Below, piece by piece: positions 53,145 through 64,000 of a stretch of DNA of 64,000 bases. Each line of letters starts with the position of its first letter. The first letter of the stretch is position 1. Origin of the DNA: Enhydrobacter sp. (lineage in GTDB: Bacteria > Pseudomonadota > Alphaproteobacteria > Reyranellales > Reyranellaceae); the NCBI GenBank assembly GCA_025808875.1, contig CP075528.1:1302001-1366000 (forward strand), in the 5' to 3' direction. The notes under the pieces are model-generated. The model was not told the DNA's origin. It did not search any database and saw only the letters and a list, made by a program, of their open reading frames with translations. A program made the translations under genes and the position numbers.

Positions 53145-54089
53145 GTGACGGAAACACAAGGCCTTCTTAATCCCGGGACGCCCGTGTCGAAGTCACCCCT
53201 CGCGAGCAAGCCGCAGTGCTTTCAGGAACTCATCCTGACTCTGCAGGAATACTGGGCGCGCCAGGGCTGCGTGATCCTCCAGCCCTACGACATCGAAATG
53301 GGCGCCGGCACCTTCCATACGGCGACGACCCTGCGTGCCCTCGGCCCCAAACCGTGGCGGGCGGCCTATGTGCAGCCGTCGCGGCGGCCCGGCGACGGGC
53401 GTTACGGCGAAAACCCCAATCGCCTGCAGCACTACTATCAGTTCCAGGCGATTCTGAAGCCGTCGCCAACCGACATCGTCGAACGCTATCTCGGCTCGCT
53501 CGAGGCGATCGGCATCGACGGCACTTTGCACGACATCCGCTTCGTCGAGGACGACTGGGAGAGTCCGACGCTCGGCGCCTGGGGACTGGGCTGGGAAGTG
53601 TGGTGCGACGGCATGGAGATCACCCAGTTCACCTATTTCCAGCAGGTGGGCGGTATCGAGGTCGACCTGGTGGCCGGCGAGATCACCTACGGTCTCGAGC
53701 GGCTGGCCATGTATCTGTTCGACAAGACGTCGGTCTACGATCTGCCGTTCAACCGGGTCGATTCCGAAGTACCGCTGACCTACGGCGACGTGTTCCTGCA
53801 GAACGAGAAGGAACAGTCGGCCTACAATTTCGAGCACGCCGACACCGACATGCTGTTCCGCCACTTCGCCGATGCGGAGAAGGAATGCGGGCGGCTGATC
53901 GAGCGCAAGCTGCCGCTGCCCGCCTACGAGCAATGCATCAAGGCCTCGCATTGCTTCAACCTGCTCGAAGCACGCGGCGTGATCAGCGTCACCGAGCGGC
54001 AGAGCTACATCCTGCGCGTGCGCGGCCTCGCCAAGGCGTGCTGCGAGATCTGGCTTGCCACCCAGAAGCAGGCGGCGGGGGCGGCATGA
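53145..54089 (+). CDS. glyQ: Glycyl-tRNA synthetase alpha subunit
   Basis: 314 residues. All GlyQ blocks are present: [92 protein letters not shown] block ([13 protein letters not shown]) and [14 protein letters not shown]. It forms the catalytic half of the alpha2beta2 enzyme that charges tRNA-Gly. The start is a GTG at 53145; another in-frame GTG at about 53184 would remove 13 residues that are poorly conserved, so the exact start is uncertain. glyS follows after a 105-base spacer holding an inverted repeat. Confidence 0.96.
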   Translation: MTETQGLLNPGTPVSKSPLASKPQCFQELILTLQEYWARQGCVILQPYDIEMGAGTFHTATTLRALGPKPWRAAYVQPSRRPGDGRYGENPNRLQHYYQFQAILKPSPTDIVERYLGSLEAIGIDGTLHDIRFVEDDWESPTLGAWGLGWEVWCDGMEITQFTYFQQVGGIEVDLVAGEITYGLERLAMYLFDKTSVYDLPFNRVDSEVPLTYGDVFLQNEKEQSAYNFEHADTDMLFRHFADAEKECGRLIERKLPLPAYEQCIKASHCFNLLEARGVISVTERQSYILRVRGLAKACCEIWLATQKQAAGAA

Positions 54090-54097
54090 AGGCCCGT

Positions 54098-54183
54098 TGT
54101 CATCCTGAGCGCAGCGAAGGATCTAGTGCTTCGACAGGGCCTCTAGTCGAGCAGCTAGGTCCTTCGCTGCGCTCAGGACGACA
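54098..54183. repeat. Dispersed inverted repeat (REP-like element) between glyQ and glyS
   Basis: Two 28-base arms face each other: one starts TGTCATCCTGAGCGCAGCGA, and the other is its near-perfect complement ending CGCTCAGGACGACA. About 30 bases lie between them. The transcript would fold into a long hairpin inside the glyQ-glyS message. The same core sequence occurs at 42114-42140. Confidence 0.85.
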
Positions 54184-54194
54184 GGGGTACAGCA

Positions 54195-56642
54195 ATGGCT
54201 GAGCTGCTCCTGGAACTTCTGTCGGAGGAGATTCCCGCGCGCATGCAGGCGCGCGCGGCTGAGGACCTCAAGCGCCTGATCGCCGACGGCCTGAAGATAA
54301 TTGGACTGCCCTTTACCGACATGCGCTCCTTCGCAACATCACGGCGGCTGGCGCTCGTGGTTGATGGCTTGCCGACTGTGCGGCCCGACGTGACGGAAGA
54401 GAAACGTGGACCACGGGTTGGTGCGCCGGATCAGGCAATTCAAGGCTTTCTGAGAGCCGTAGGCCTCGCGTCGCTCGATCAGGCCGAGAAGCGTGACACC
54501 GGCAAGGGCGAGTTTTGGTTCGCTACCGTGAAGAAGAACGGTGGTCCAACCGCCGAGGCCCTGCCTGGCGTGATCGAGTTCGCCCGACTTCTGTCATGGC
54601 CGAAATCGATGAAATGGGGCAGTGGCACAGCTCAGTGGGTGCGGCCGGTGCAGTCGATCGTAGCTGTGTTCGACGGCAAAGTGCTAGATGGTGACTTCCC
54701 CATCGGCGGTGACATGGCGCCGGTGAAGTTCGGCGACACCACACGCGGCCATCGTTTCTTGAGCAACGGGGAGATCAGGGTGTCGAGCTTTGCCGACTAC
54801 CAGGCCAAGCTCAGGGACGCGCATGTACTGATCGATGCGACCGAGCGTAAGAAAATCATCATCGAAGGCGCCGAGCGGCTCTGCCGGTCGGCGCAGGTGG
54901 GGCTGAAGAACGACGCGGCCCTGCTGGATGAGGTGGCCGGCCTGGTCGAGTGGCCGGTGCCGCTCATGGGTACGATCGATGCCGCCTTCATGGACGTGCC
55001 GCCGGAAGTGCTGATCGTGTCGATGAAGACGCATCAGCGTTACTTTTCGACCGAGAAGAAGGACGGCCAGCTCGCCAACCGCTTCGTGGTGGTTGCAAAC
55101 AACGTCGCGGCCGACGGCGGGCGCACCATCGTCGACGGCAACGAGCGCGTCCTGCGCGCGCGTCTCAGCGACGCTAAGTTCTTCTGGGACCAGGACCGGA
55201 AGGTGCGGCTCGAAGACCGGCTGCTGGCGCTGAAGGATGTCGTCTTCCATGCCAAGCTCGGGTCGCAGGCGGATCGCGTCGGCCGGATCGCCAGGCTAGC
55301 CGTCGAGATCGCCGGCCTCGTACCGGGCGCCGAGCGCGGCCACGTCGAGCAGGCTGCGCTGCTCTGCAAGGCCGACCTGGTGAGCGGCATGGTGGGCGAG
55401 TTCCCCGAGCTGCAGGGCGTGATGGGCCGTTACTACGCGCTCAGCGAGGAGCTGCCGATGGAGGTCGCCGAGGCGATCGGCGACCACTATGCACCCGCCG
55501 GCCCGAACGACCGCTGCCCGAGCGCGCCGGTGTCGATCGCCGTGGCGCTGGCCGACAAGCTCGACGCTCTTGTTTCATTCTGGGCTATTGGTGAACAGCC
55601 GACAGGTTCTAGGGATCCGTTCGCCCTGCGTCGAGCCGCTTTAGGATGTATTCGCTTGATAACTGAGACAGGGATCAGGGTTCCTCTGTCTCAGCTTCTT
55701 AAGACGCACTATGAACACATCGCTTATCGCGATCCCTCCGTGGCCGACCGATTGATCGACTACTTCAATAGAGACGGTCGAGACATGCAGGAGGAACGTC
55801 GTCTAATTTCACTGATTAACGCATCGACGTTCAGGAGCTACTTGGCGGAAGGGCTTGTTCTGGACAATGTCATTAAGCTGTTTGAGCGTACCGATGAGTC
55901 TTCGATGAGCATATTCGATGCGTCGCCCCATGTGGATATTTTGGTTGATCGAGCTGAAGACATTCAGCGTATGTCGGGTTCTTCGAACGTAGGGAATCGA
56001 ACGCCGCGAATGTTGGCGCAACGGGCGTTATTCACGAATACGGACGCCGAGGAAGACCTTGACGCCTACAAAGCTCGAATCGACGCTCATAGTGCCAAAT
56101 GTCTTGATTCTTTATTGTCCTTCATCGCCGATCGCCTGAAGGTGCAGATGCGCGAGAAGGGTGTCCGGCACGACATCGTCGATGCCGTCTTCGCGCTGGG
56201 CGGCGAAGACGATCTCGTGCGCCTGCTGGCGCGCGTCGGGGCGGTGCAATCCTTCGTCGAGACCGATGCCGGCAAGAACCTGCTCACCGCCTATGCGCGG
56301 GCGGCCAACATCGTTCGTGCCGAGGAGAAGAAGGACAAGACGTTGTTGGCACGGATCGCCGGGGTCGCCGATGCCGCCCTTCTGGAGCAAGCAGAGGAGA
56401 AGGCCGTTGCCTCGTCCCTGGCCGATGTCGGACGCTCGGCAAGAGCCGCTCTGGAACGGGAGGATTTCGCCGGCGCGATGGCGGCGTTGGCGGGATTGCG
56501 TGCCCCTATCGACGCATTTTTCGAAAAGGTCACAGTGAACGTCACCGATAAGCCCGAATTGCGATTGAACAGGCTCAAACTGCTCAACCAGATACGGGCC
56601 ACCATGGATGCGGTGGCGGATTTTTCTCGGATCGAGGGCTGA
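54195..56642 (+). CDS. glyS: Glycyl-tRNA synthetase beta subunit, with long low-GC segment
   Basis: 815 residues, longer than typical GlyS (about 690). The start [23 protein letters not shown], then [15 protein letters not shown], GPPxxxA-like [54 protein letters not shown] and FALRRAALG are all family blocks. The C-terminal part has [27 protein letters not shown] and [13 protein letters not shown]. Roughly residues 503-637 form an extra stretch without a recognised motif. The DNA from about 55565 to 56115 has about 50% GC by hand count, with AT-ending codons, against the mid-60s around it. The function in tRNA-Gly charging is not in doubt; the segment may be an insertion or a recombined piece. 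Confidence 0.93.
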   Translation: MAELLLELLSEEIPARMQARAAEDLKRLIADGLKIIGLPFTDMRSFATSRRLALVVDGLPTVRPDVTEEKRGPRVGAPDQAIQGFLRAVGLASLDQAEKRDTGKGEFWFATVKKNGGPTAEALPGVIEFARLLSWPKSMKWGSGTAQWVRPVQSIVAVFDGKVLDGDFPIGGDMAPVKFGDTTRGHRFLSNGEIRVSSFADYQAKLRDAHVLIDATERKKIIIEGAERLCRSAQVGLKNDAALLDEVAGLVEWPVPLMGTIDAAFMDVPPEVLIVSMKTHQRYFSTEKKDGQLANRFVVVANNVAADGGRTIVDGNERVLRARLSDAKFFWDQDRKVRLEDRLLALKDVVFHAKLGSQADRVGRIARLAVEIAGLVPGAERGHVEQAALLCKADLVSGMVGEFPELQGVMGRYYALSEELPMEVAEAIGDHYAPAGPNDRCPSAPVSIAVALADKLDALVSFWAIGEQPTGSRDPFALRRAALGCIRLITETGIRVPLSQLLKTHYEHIAYRDPSVADRLIDYFNRDGRDMQEERRLISLINASTFRSYLAEGLVLDNVIKLFERTDESSMSIFDASPHVDILVDRAEDIQRMSGSSNVGNRTPRMLAQRALFTNTDAEEDLDAYKARIDAHSAKCLDSLLSFIADRLKVQMREKGVRHDIVDAVFALGGEDDLVRLLARVGAVQSFVETDAGKNLLTAYARAANIVRAEEKKDKTLLARIAGVADAALLEQAEEKAVASSLADVGRSARAALEREDFAGAMAALAGLRAPIDAFFEKVTVNVTDKPELRLNRLKLLNQIRATMDAVADFSRIEG

Positions 56643-56644
56643 AG

Positions 56645-59328
<2,684 letters not shown>

Positions 59329-59332
<4 letters not shown>

Positions 59333-60276
59333 ACCTCGACGCGCTCCGGCCCGTCGCCGAGGGCGGAGGCGGCAAGCGCGCGCTCGCCGCGGCGCTCGCC
59401 GGCCTCGAGCGCGATCCCGAAAGCGAGACGGCGCTGGCACTGCTCGACGCAGCGTGGCGCGGGGCGCGCGCGCATGTGGTGGGCGTCACCGGTCCGCCGG
59501 GCGTCGGCAAGTCGTCGCTTTGCGCGGCCCTGGTCGCGTCGTGGCGCCGCGACGGCCGGTCGGTCGGCGTGATCGCGGTCGATCCGTCGTCGCGGACGAG
59601 CGGCGGCGCGCTGCTGGGCGATCGCGTGCGGATCGCCCACGACGCGGCCGACGACGGCAGCTTCGTGCGCTCGATGGCGGCGCGCGAACGGCTCGGCGGG
59701 CTCGCCGACCAGACGCTGGCGGCGATGGTGGTGATGCGTGCCGTCTTCGACCGCGTGCTGATCGAGACGGTCGGTGTCGGCCAGTCCGAGACCGACGTGG
59801 CAGGCGTGGCCGACACCGTCGTCTTCTGCGTCCAGCCCGGATCGGGTGATTCGCTGCAGTTCATGAAGGCGGGCATCGTCGAGATCCCGCATCTCGTCGT
59901 CGTGACCAAGAGCGATCTCGGCGCCGCGGCGGAACGGGCGCGCGCCGACGTGGCGGGGGCGCTGTCGCTGGCGTCGGCCGGCGGCGACGATTGGCCGGTG
60001 CGCGTGCTCGCCGCCTCCTCGCGCGGCGGCGCGGGAATCGATCGGCTCATGGTGGCATTGGAAGAGCATCGTATGCACCTGTCGACGGAGGGCCGCCTCG
60101 AGATCACCCGCCATCGCCAGAGCGAGGGCTGGGTGCGCGAGGCGCTGCGCGAGCGGTTCGGCCGGCGCGGGCTTGCGCGCCTCGACAGGCTCGGTTTGGA
60201 TGCGTCGCTGCCGCCTGGCGTCCAGCCGTTCGGGCACCTGCGCGCCCTGTCGGCGGCCCTGGAGGAAGCACGATGA
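59329..60276 (+). CDS. meaB: MeaB/ArgK-family P-loop GTPase
   Basis: 315 residues from an ATG overlapping the ppdK stop. Walker [19 protein letters not shown], the switch/base region [20 protein letters not shown], Walker B and following [21 protein letters not shown], and the nucleotide-specificity TKSD in [11 protein letters not shown] identify the G3E-type MeaB group. Such proteins protect and load cobalamin into methylmalonyl-CoA mutase or related mutases. No mutase gene is in the window, so its partner is unknown. It is followed by a HIT gene with a 4-base overlap, continuing the ppdK operon. Confidence 0.9.
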
Positions 60277-60701
60277 CTCACCCGACCGATTCCAACTGCA
60301 TCTTCTGCAAGATCGTCGCCGGGCAGATCCCGTGCTTCAAGCTGTTCGAGGATGCCGACACCATCGCCTTCATGGACATCAATCCGGTCAACCCCGGCCA
60401 TTCGCTGGCGGTCGCCAAGGGCCATTGGCCGACGGTCGACGTCATTCCGCCCGACGTGCTGGCGGCCACAGCGCGCGCGGCGCAGCGCGTCGCCAAGGCG
60501 GTCGTCAGCGAGCTGAAGCCCGCGGGCGTGAACCTGATCCAGGCCAACGGCCCGGGAGCGGGGCAGAGCGTGCCGCACCTGCACTTCCACATCCTACCGC
60601 GCCGGCAGGGCGACAATCTCGCCTTCAACTGGGAATACAGGCCCGGCGACAAGGCCGAGGTCGAGGCGATCTACAAGCGGCTCAAGGCCGTGCTGCCCTA
60701 G
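60273..60701 (+). CDS. HIT-family nucleotide hydrolase (HinT-like)
   Basis: 142 residues. The start NCIFCKIVAGQIPCFKLFED with C-x2-C, MDINPVNPGHSLAVAKGHW, and the histidine triad QSVPHLHFHILPRR are complete. HIT proteins hydrolyse phosphoramidate or nucleotide conjugates such as AMP-lysine. The ATG overlaps the upstream GTPase stop (ATGA), so it is the last gene of the ppdK operon. It converges with the LysR gene, overlapping its stop by 4 bases. Confidence 0.95.
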   Translation: MTHPTDSNCIFCKIVAGQIPCFKLFEDADTIAFMDINPVNPGHSLAVAKGHWPTVDVIPPDVLAATARAAQRVAKAVVSELKPAGVNLIQANGPGAGQSVPHLHFHILPRRQGDNLAFNWEYRPGDKAEVEAIYKRLKAVLP

Positions 60702-61657
60702 GCGGCGACCAGCGACGAGCGGCCGGTCGGCGGGCTGAACCACTCGCGCTCGTCCTGGCGGAACTGCTCACGCACGTAGTCGATGACGGTGCGGATGCGC
60801 GCGCCCTTGTTGGTCTCCTCGTGGCTGACCAGCCAGATGTCGCGCACGATCCCGAGGTCGATCGGCGCTGACACGAGGTTCGACATCTTGGTGACGTAGT
60901 CGGGAAACACCGAGATGCCGTAGCCGACGCTCACCGCCTCCATGGCGGCGTAGGACGAGTTGGTGCGCAGCACGACGCTGGGGCTGCGTTCGACCACCTC
61001 GCTCCATGGCTTCATCACCGGCAGATTGTGCAGCGTGGTGTGGTCGACGATCTGGTGCTCGCGCAGATCCTCGAGCTTCTGCGGCAGGCCGTACTGCTCG
61101 ATATAGGACGGCGCAGCGAACACCGACATGTTGAACTGCCCGACACGAGCGGCGACGAGCTGGTTGGAGGTCGGGCGAAAGAAGCGGATGGCGAGGTCGG
61201 CCTGCCGCGTGGCGAGGTCGAGCACCTGGTCGCTGGCGATGACCTGCACGATGATGTCGGGATGCGAGCGGCGCAGCCGGTCGAGGCGCGGCACCAGCCA
61301 GTGCGCCGCCAAGCCCTCGGTCGAGGCGATGCGCACCACGCCCGACATCTCGCGGTCGAGGCCGGCCAGGTGGCGCTCGATGGCGGTGGCGTTCGACAGC
61401 ATCGATTCGGCCTGCACAAGCACGCCGCGCGCCGCGGGCGTCACCTCCATGCCATGGCGATGGCGGTCGAACAGCTTGGCGCCCAGCCGGCGTTCGAGCG
61501 CCTGGATGCGGCGCCCTACCGTCGTCTGCTTGGTATTGAGTTGGGTTGCAGCGGCGCTGAAACTACCCGTCTTCGCGACGGCCAAGAAGAAGCGGACGTC
61601 GTCCCAATCGCCGAGAATATTCGGCACCTTGGTCTTGCGGGGAGTAGGCGTGGCCAT
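60698..61657 (-). CDS. LysR-family transcriptional regulator
   Basis: 319 residues. The winged HTH reads DDVRFFLAVAKTGSFSAAATQLNTKQTTVGRRIQALERRLGAKLFDR. The substrate domain includes MSGVVRIASTEGLAAHWLVPRLDRLR and GYGISVFPDYVTK. It is divergent from the membrane-nucleotidyltransferase gene across an AT-rich 238-base spacer, so regulation of that neighbour or of itself is plausible. An ATTG-CAA-CAAT dyad lies right at its start (about 61659-61669) and could be an autoregulatory LysR site. Confidence 0.92.
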   Translation of the reverse strand: MATPTPRKTKVPNILGDWDDVRFFLAVAKTGSFSAAATQLNTKQTTVGRRIQALERRLGAKLFDRHRHGMEVTPAARGVLVQAESMLSNATAIERHLAGLDREMSGVVRIASTEGLAAHWLVPRLDRLRRSHPDIIVQVIASDQVLDLATRQADLAIRFFRPTSNQLVAARVGQFNMSVFAAPSYIEQYGLPQKLEDLREHQIVDHTTLHNLPVMKPWSEVVERSPSVVLRTNSSYAAMEAVSVGYGISVFPDYVTKMSNLVSAPIDLGIVRDIWLVSHEETNKGARIRTVIDYVREQFRQDEREWFSPPTGRSSLVAA

Positions 61658-61895
61658 AATTGCAACAATCGATACAAATGAGTTTCGGGCTCAAAGTTTA
61701 CTTTAAGTAGGCAGCATGGTTTATCTTATACCATTAATTGTGCACTGTCGTTTTTTGTCTCGTTTATAGGGCATTAGCCGTCTTCTTCAACAAACGGCTA
61801 CACCCTGACGGTATGTATCTAGCTCCTGCATTGGTTAGTCAATCAATCCCTAGTGGTTTTCCAGATTGACACGTCGCAACGGGGCAGGGTGCAAC
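61658..61895. promoter_or_regulatory. AT-rich divergent intergenic region
   Basis: This spacer is conspicuously AT-rich for the window, with runs such as TATACCATTAATT and GTTTACTTTAAGTA around 61695-61740. It separates a LysR gene from the membrane-nucleotidyltransferase gene and should hold both promoters. No gene was seen in it. Individual -35/-10 boxes cannot be fixed with confidence. Confidence 0.5.
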
Positions 61896-63194
61896 GTGGC
61901 CGTCATCGGCTCGGACAACGGCAAATCGATCGGCCTGGCGGTTTTGGCTGCCCGGGTTCGGCGCTATGTGCGCAGCCCGTCGACCCGAATCGCCGCCTTC
62001 CTCGGCGTGCTTTCCTACGTCAGTTATGCGTATGCGCATGGCAGTTGGACTAACCCGGCGCTGATCGGGGTGTCACTGTTCGTCGGCGTCTTCGCGCCGA
62101 GCTACGCCAAGCTCAGCAACAAGGCGGAGCTGTGGGCGAACAACCGGTTCGGTTTCGTGACGGCGGGGAAGCTGGGCCGCTTTCTGCCTCAGCTCGCGTT
62201 CAATCTCGCTGTCTTTTGGGTCATGCTATGGGGGGGTGCGCTCATCCAGGCGGGCATTGCATCGGTGGGCGGGATCGCCGGCGCCGCCCTCGTGACTACG
62301 CTCGCCTCGCAGGGCGCACAGTATCTCGGCCTCTACCTCTTCCAGCGCGGCATCGGCGACGCCAACCGCAACGTGCTGATCGGCCTGTCGATCAATCTCG
62401 GCCTCACCGCGCTCGGCACGGCGGGCCTGCCCTATGCGCGGGAAGCCTTCCTGATCGCGGGCTTCGTGCTCGGCGCGCTGTTCTTCGGGCTCGGCCTCCT
62501 GTCGGACATCCGCTCCGTCGCCGCGCCCAGGGGCGGCATCGGCCTGTTCTTCGGCACCTTCAATCCGTTCCACAACACGCATCTCGAAATGGTGCGCCGG
62601 GCGATCGAGGAACGCGACCTCGACAGGATCATCATCCATCCCACTCTGGTGCCGCGCCTGCATGCCGACGCCTTCCGCAAGGGCCAGATCCGGGTGGCGC
62701 GGCTCGAGAACGGCTTCCAGATCTACGAAGCCACCGACAAGGCCGACGTGAACGTCGACTACTTTCCGTCGGGCCGGCAATTCCTGCCTCCCGAGACGCG
62801 CAAGGCGCTGATCGAGCTCGCGGTGGCCGAAGCCGGGCTGGGCAACCGGGTCGAGGTCGCGTTCTTTCGCGAAACCTACGACAAGCGCGGCTTCCAGGGC
62901 GTGATCGCCGAGGTGAAGAAGCGCCATCCGGGCAAGCGCCTGCATGCACTGCACGGCACCGACATCGGCGGCATGACGGTGCGCCAGATCTGCGACGAGA
63001 GCGGCTGGATCTATCCGTGGCGCATCCTGCGGCGCGACGCGGTGTCGGCCACCGCGATCCGTCGCGGCGCCAAGGGCATGACCGCGTCGGTCGTGACCGA
63101 CGTGATGACGCAATTGACGGCGAACGTGCCGGTGGTGGTGGCTGGGGGCCGCCGCTTCCGGAACGACAACGGAGTACTGATCGAGGGGGTTTAG
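61896..63194 (+). CDS. Membrane protein fused to a nucleotidylyltransferase (NMNAT/cytidylyltransferase-like) domain
   Basis: About 432 residues from a GTG at 61896 preceded by GGGCAGGG; a TTG at 61866 is the other option. The N-terminal ~210 residues carry about six hydrophobic segments (for example AAFLGVLSYVSYAYA, FNLAVFWVMLWGGALI, FLIAGFVLGALFFGLGLL). The C-terminal ~220 residues have the nucleotidyltransferase motif GTFNPFHNTHLEMVRRAIEE (G-x-F-x-P-x-H-x-x-H) and late SATAIRRGA, equivalent to the ISSTxIR motif of NadD-type enzymes. Adenylation or cytidylation of an unknown small substrate at the inner membrane is likely. I do not recognise this exact domain fusion. Two GNAT-like genes follow directly. 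Confidence 0.8.
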   Translation: MAVIGSDNGKSIGLAVLAARVRRYVRSPSTRIAAFLGVLSYVSYAYAHGSWTNPALIGVSLFVGVFAPSYAKLSNKAELWANNRFGFVTAGKLGRFLPQLAFNLAVFWVMLWGGALIQAGIASVGGIAGAALVTTLASQGAQYLGLYLFQRGIGDANRNVLIGLSINLGLTALGTAGLPYAREAFLIAGFVLGALFFGLGLLSDIRSVAAPRGGIGLFFGTFNPFHNTHLEMVRRAIEERDLDRIIIHPTLVPRLHADAFRKGQIRVARLENGFQIYEATDKADVNVDYFPSGRQFLPPETRKALIELAVAEAGLGNRVEVAFFRETYDKRGFQGVIAEVKKRHPGKRLHALHGTDIGGMTVRQICDESGWIYPWRILRRDAVSATAIRRGAKGMTASVVTDVMTQLTANVPVVVAGGRRFRNDNGVLIEGV

Positions 63195-63195
63195 C

Positions 63196-63819
63196 ATGAC
63201 CGTGCAAGAGACGGCGGGCCGCGGGACGAACCGGCCGGTCGTGACCATCAAGCTCGCATCCACGTCGGACGAGCTCATGCAGTGCTTCATGCTGCGCTCG
63301 GCGGTCTATATCGGCGAGCAGCAGTGCCCGTACCGGGAGGAGTTCGACGGCAACGACTACACCGCGAGCCATCTCATCCTCTATGTCGACGGCGAGCCGG
63401 CGTCGTGCATGCGGCTGCGTTGGTTCCAGTCCTTCGTGAAGTTCGAGCGCGCCGTCGTGCTGAAGCGCTACCGCTCGATGGGGCTGTGGCAGCCCTTCAT
63501 CGAATGGGCGAAGGACTTCGCCCGGAGCAAGGGCTTCGCCAAGGTCTACCTTCACTCGCAGCACCGGCTGTGGCCGATCATGGAGCGCATGGGCTTCAAG
63601 CGGGTCGACGACAAGGTCTTCTACTTCTCCGACCACGAGTACGGGGCGTTCTATTACGACCTCACCGACCGGCCGGAGGAAGCGCCGACGATGCACAGCG
63701 ATCCTCTCCTGCTGAACAGGCCGGAGGATCGTCTCGACATGCCGGGAATACTGGAGGAGTCGGTCAAGCGGGGGGCGAGCAATCCGCACGCGGCATGGAC
63801 CGAGCGCCGGGCGAACTGA
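63196..63819 (+). CDS. GNAT-like acyltransferase, first of a tandem pair
   Basis: 207 residues. It begins one base after the nucleotidyltransferase stop with a GAGGGGG ribosome-binding site. The GNAT-like pattern includes MLRSAVYIGEQQCPYREEFDGND, YVDGEPASCMRLRWF, RAVVLKRYRSMGLWQPFIEWAKDFARSKG (acetyl-CoA-binding helix) and YLHSQHRLWPIMERMGFKRV. A C-terminal tail of about 40 residues is probably disordered. The R-x-x-V-[YF]-I-x-E stretch also recalls autoinducer-synthase/GNAT relatives, but no AHL-synthase signature is complete. The next gene is a paralogue. Confidence 0.82.
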   Translation: MTVQETAGRGTNRPVVTIKLASTSDELMQCFMLRSAVYIGEQQCPYREEFDGNDYTASHLILYVDGEPASCMRLRWFQSFVKFERAVVLKRYRSMGLWQPFIEWAKDFARSKGFAKVYLHSQHRLWPIMERMGFKRVDDKVFYFSDHEYGAFYYDLTDRPEEAPTMHSDPLLLNRPEDRLDMPGILEESVKRGASNPHAAWTERRAN

Positions 63820-63830
63820 GGGGGACCGAG

Positions 63831-64000
63831 ATGTCTGACACGACTCGAACGATCGGCGGCGAAGCCGTCACCACCAAGCTGGCCATGAAGATGGAGGACT
63901 CGCTGCAGGCCTTCGCGGTGCGCGCCGCCTGCTTCATCGGCGAACTCGACGTGCCCTACTCGGAGGAGTTCGACGGCCACGATTTCGGCGCCACCCACGT
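63831..64000 (+). CDS. GNAT-like acyltransferase paralogue, 3' partial
   Basis: The ATG at 63831 has GAGGGGG upstream, and the frame runs off the window after 56 codons. The visible part, from about residue 27 on (FAVRAACFIGELDVPYSEEFDGHDFGATH), aligns directly with the preceding gene (R-x-A-x-[YF]-I-G-E, P-Y-x-E-E-F-D-G-x-D, A-x-H). The pair therefore arose by duplication. The remainder and function cannot be judged here. Confidence 0.8.
   Translation, partial: MSDTTRTIGGEAVTTKLAMKMEDSLQAFAVRAACFIGELDVPYSEEFDGHDFGATH

Noticed and set aside
63196..63819. Acyl-homoserine-lactone synthase
   Set aside because: Only loose GNAT-like similarity is seen; the conserved Arg/Phe/Trp signature set of LuxI proteins is not complete and no LuxR gene is near.

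Overview
The window is a high-GC (mid-60s % by eye) chromosomal segment. Gene families point to an alphaproteobacterium of the Hyphomicrobiales/Rhodospirillales type: a ChvG/ChvI-like two-component pair, an undecaprenyl-phosphate sugar transferase exopolysaccharide (EPS) locus, Bug-type solute-binding protein, DUF3175 and YqjD-like proteins, and glyQ-glyS followed by ppdK. The genus cannot be fixed from sequence alone. No CRISPR array, rRNA, prophage or intact insertion sequence was seen.

Region 1 (1-16.3 kb) is an EPS locus. A flippase (+, cut by the window edge) converges on a nine-gene minus-strand run: manC, a Wza-like export lipoprotein, a Wzc-like chain-length/tyrosine-kinase protein, two GT4 glycosyltransferases, an undecaprenyl-phosphate hexose phosphotransferase, a third GT4 enzyme, a Wzy-like polymerase and a secreted beta-helix protein. 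Many of these genes overlap by a few bases. Upstream on the same strand lie a BamE-like lipoprotein, a ChvI-like regulator and a ChvG-like kinase that may control EPS.

Region 2 (16.5-32.5 kb) is metabolic and transport genes: three VOC-fold proteins, two MFS carriers, a glutathione transferase, a zinc-ribbon/nucleotide cyclase protein, an orphan xanthine-dehydrogenase-type large subunit coupled to an M20 amidohydrolase, an AI-2E-family permease, small envelope proteins, an amidinotransferase and a TctC/Bug binding protein. Within it, at 29424-30176, is a glutaredoxin-DinB fusion. An in-frame UGA occupies the first position of its redox motif (UxxC), behind a strong Shine-Dalgarno sequence. 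It is a candidate selenoprotein and the most notable observation in the window.

Region 3 (32.5-49.7 kb) holds a fused two-half ABC exporter with a divergent LysR regulator, two TauD/TfdA-type dioxygenases, a GNAT enzyme, an iron alcohol dehydrogenase with an SDR, a TauE/SafE permease, a peptide ABC transporter split between two convergent operons, and tRNA-Pro(CGG). Intergenic spaces carry 9-bp-period tandem repeats, dispersed palindromic repeats, and a hairpin-rich stretch ending in a strong intrinsic terminator (possible structured RNA).

Region 4 (49.7-64 kb) holds aspartate dehydrogenase, a Spy-like periplasmic protein, glpD, glyQ-glyS (glyS carries a low-GC, apparently extended segment), ppdK, a MeaB/ArgK GTPase, a HIT protein and a LysR regulator. 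After an AT-rich gap comes a membrane-anchored nucleotidylyltransferase fusion followed by two paralogous GNAT-like genes, the last cut by the window end.
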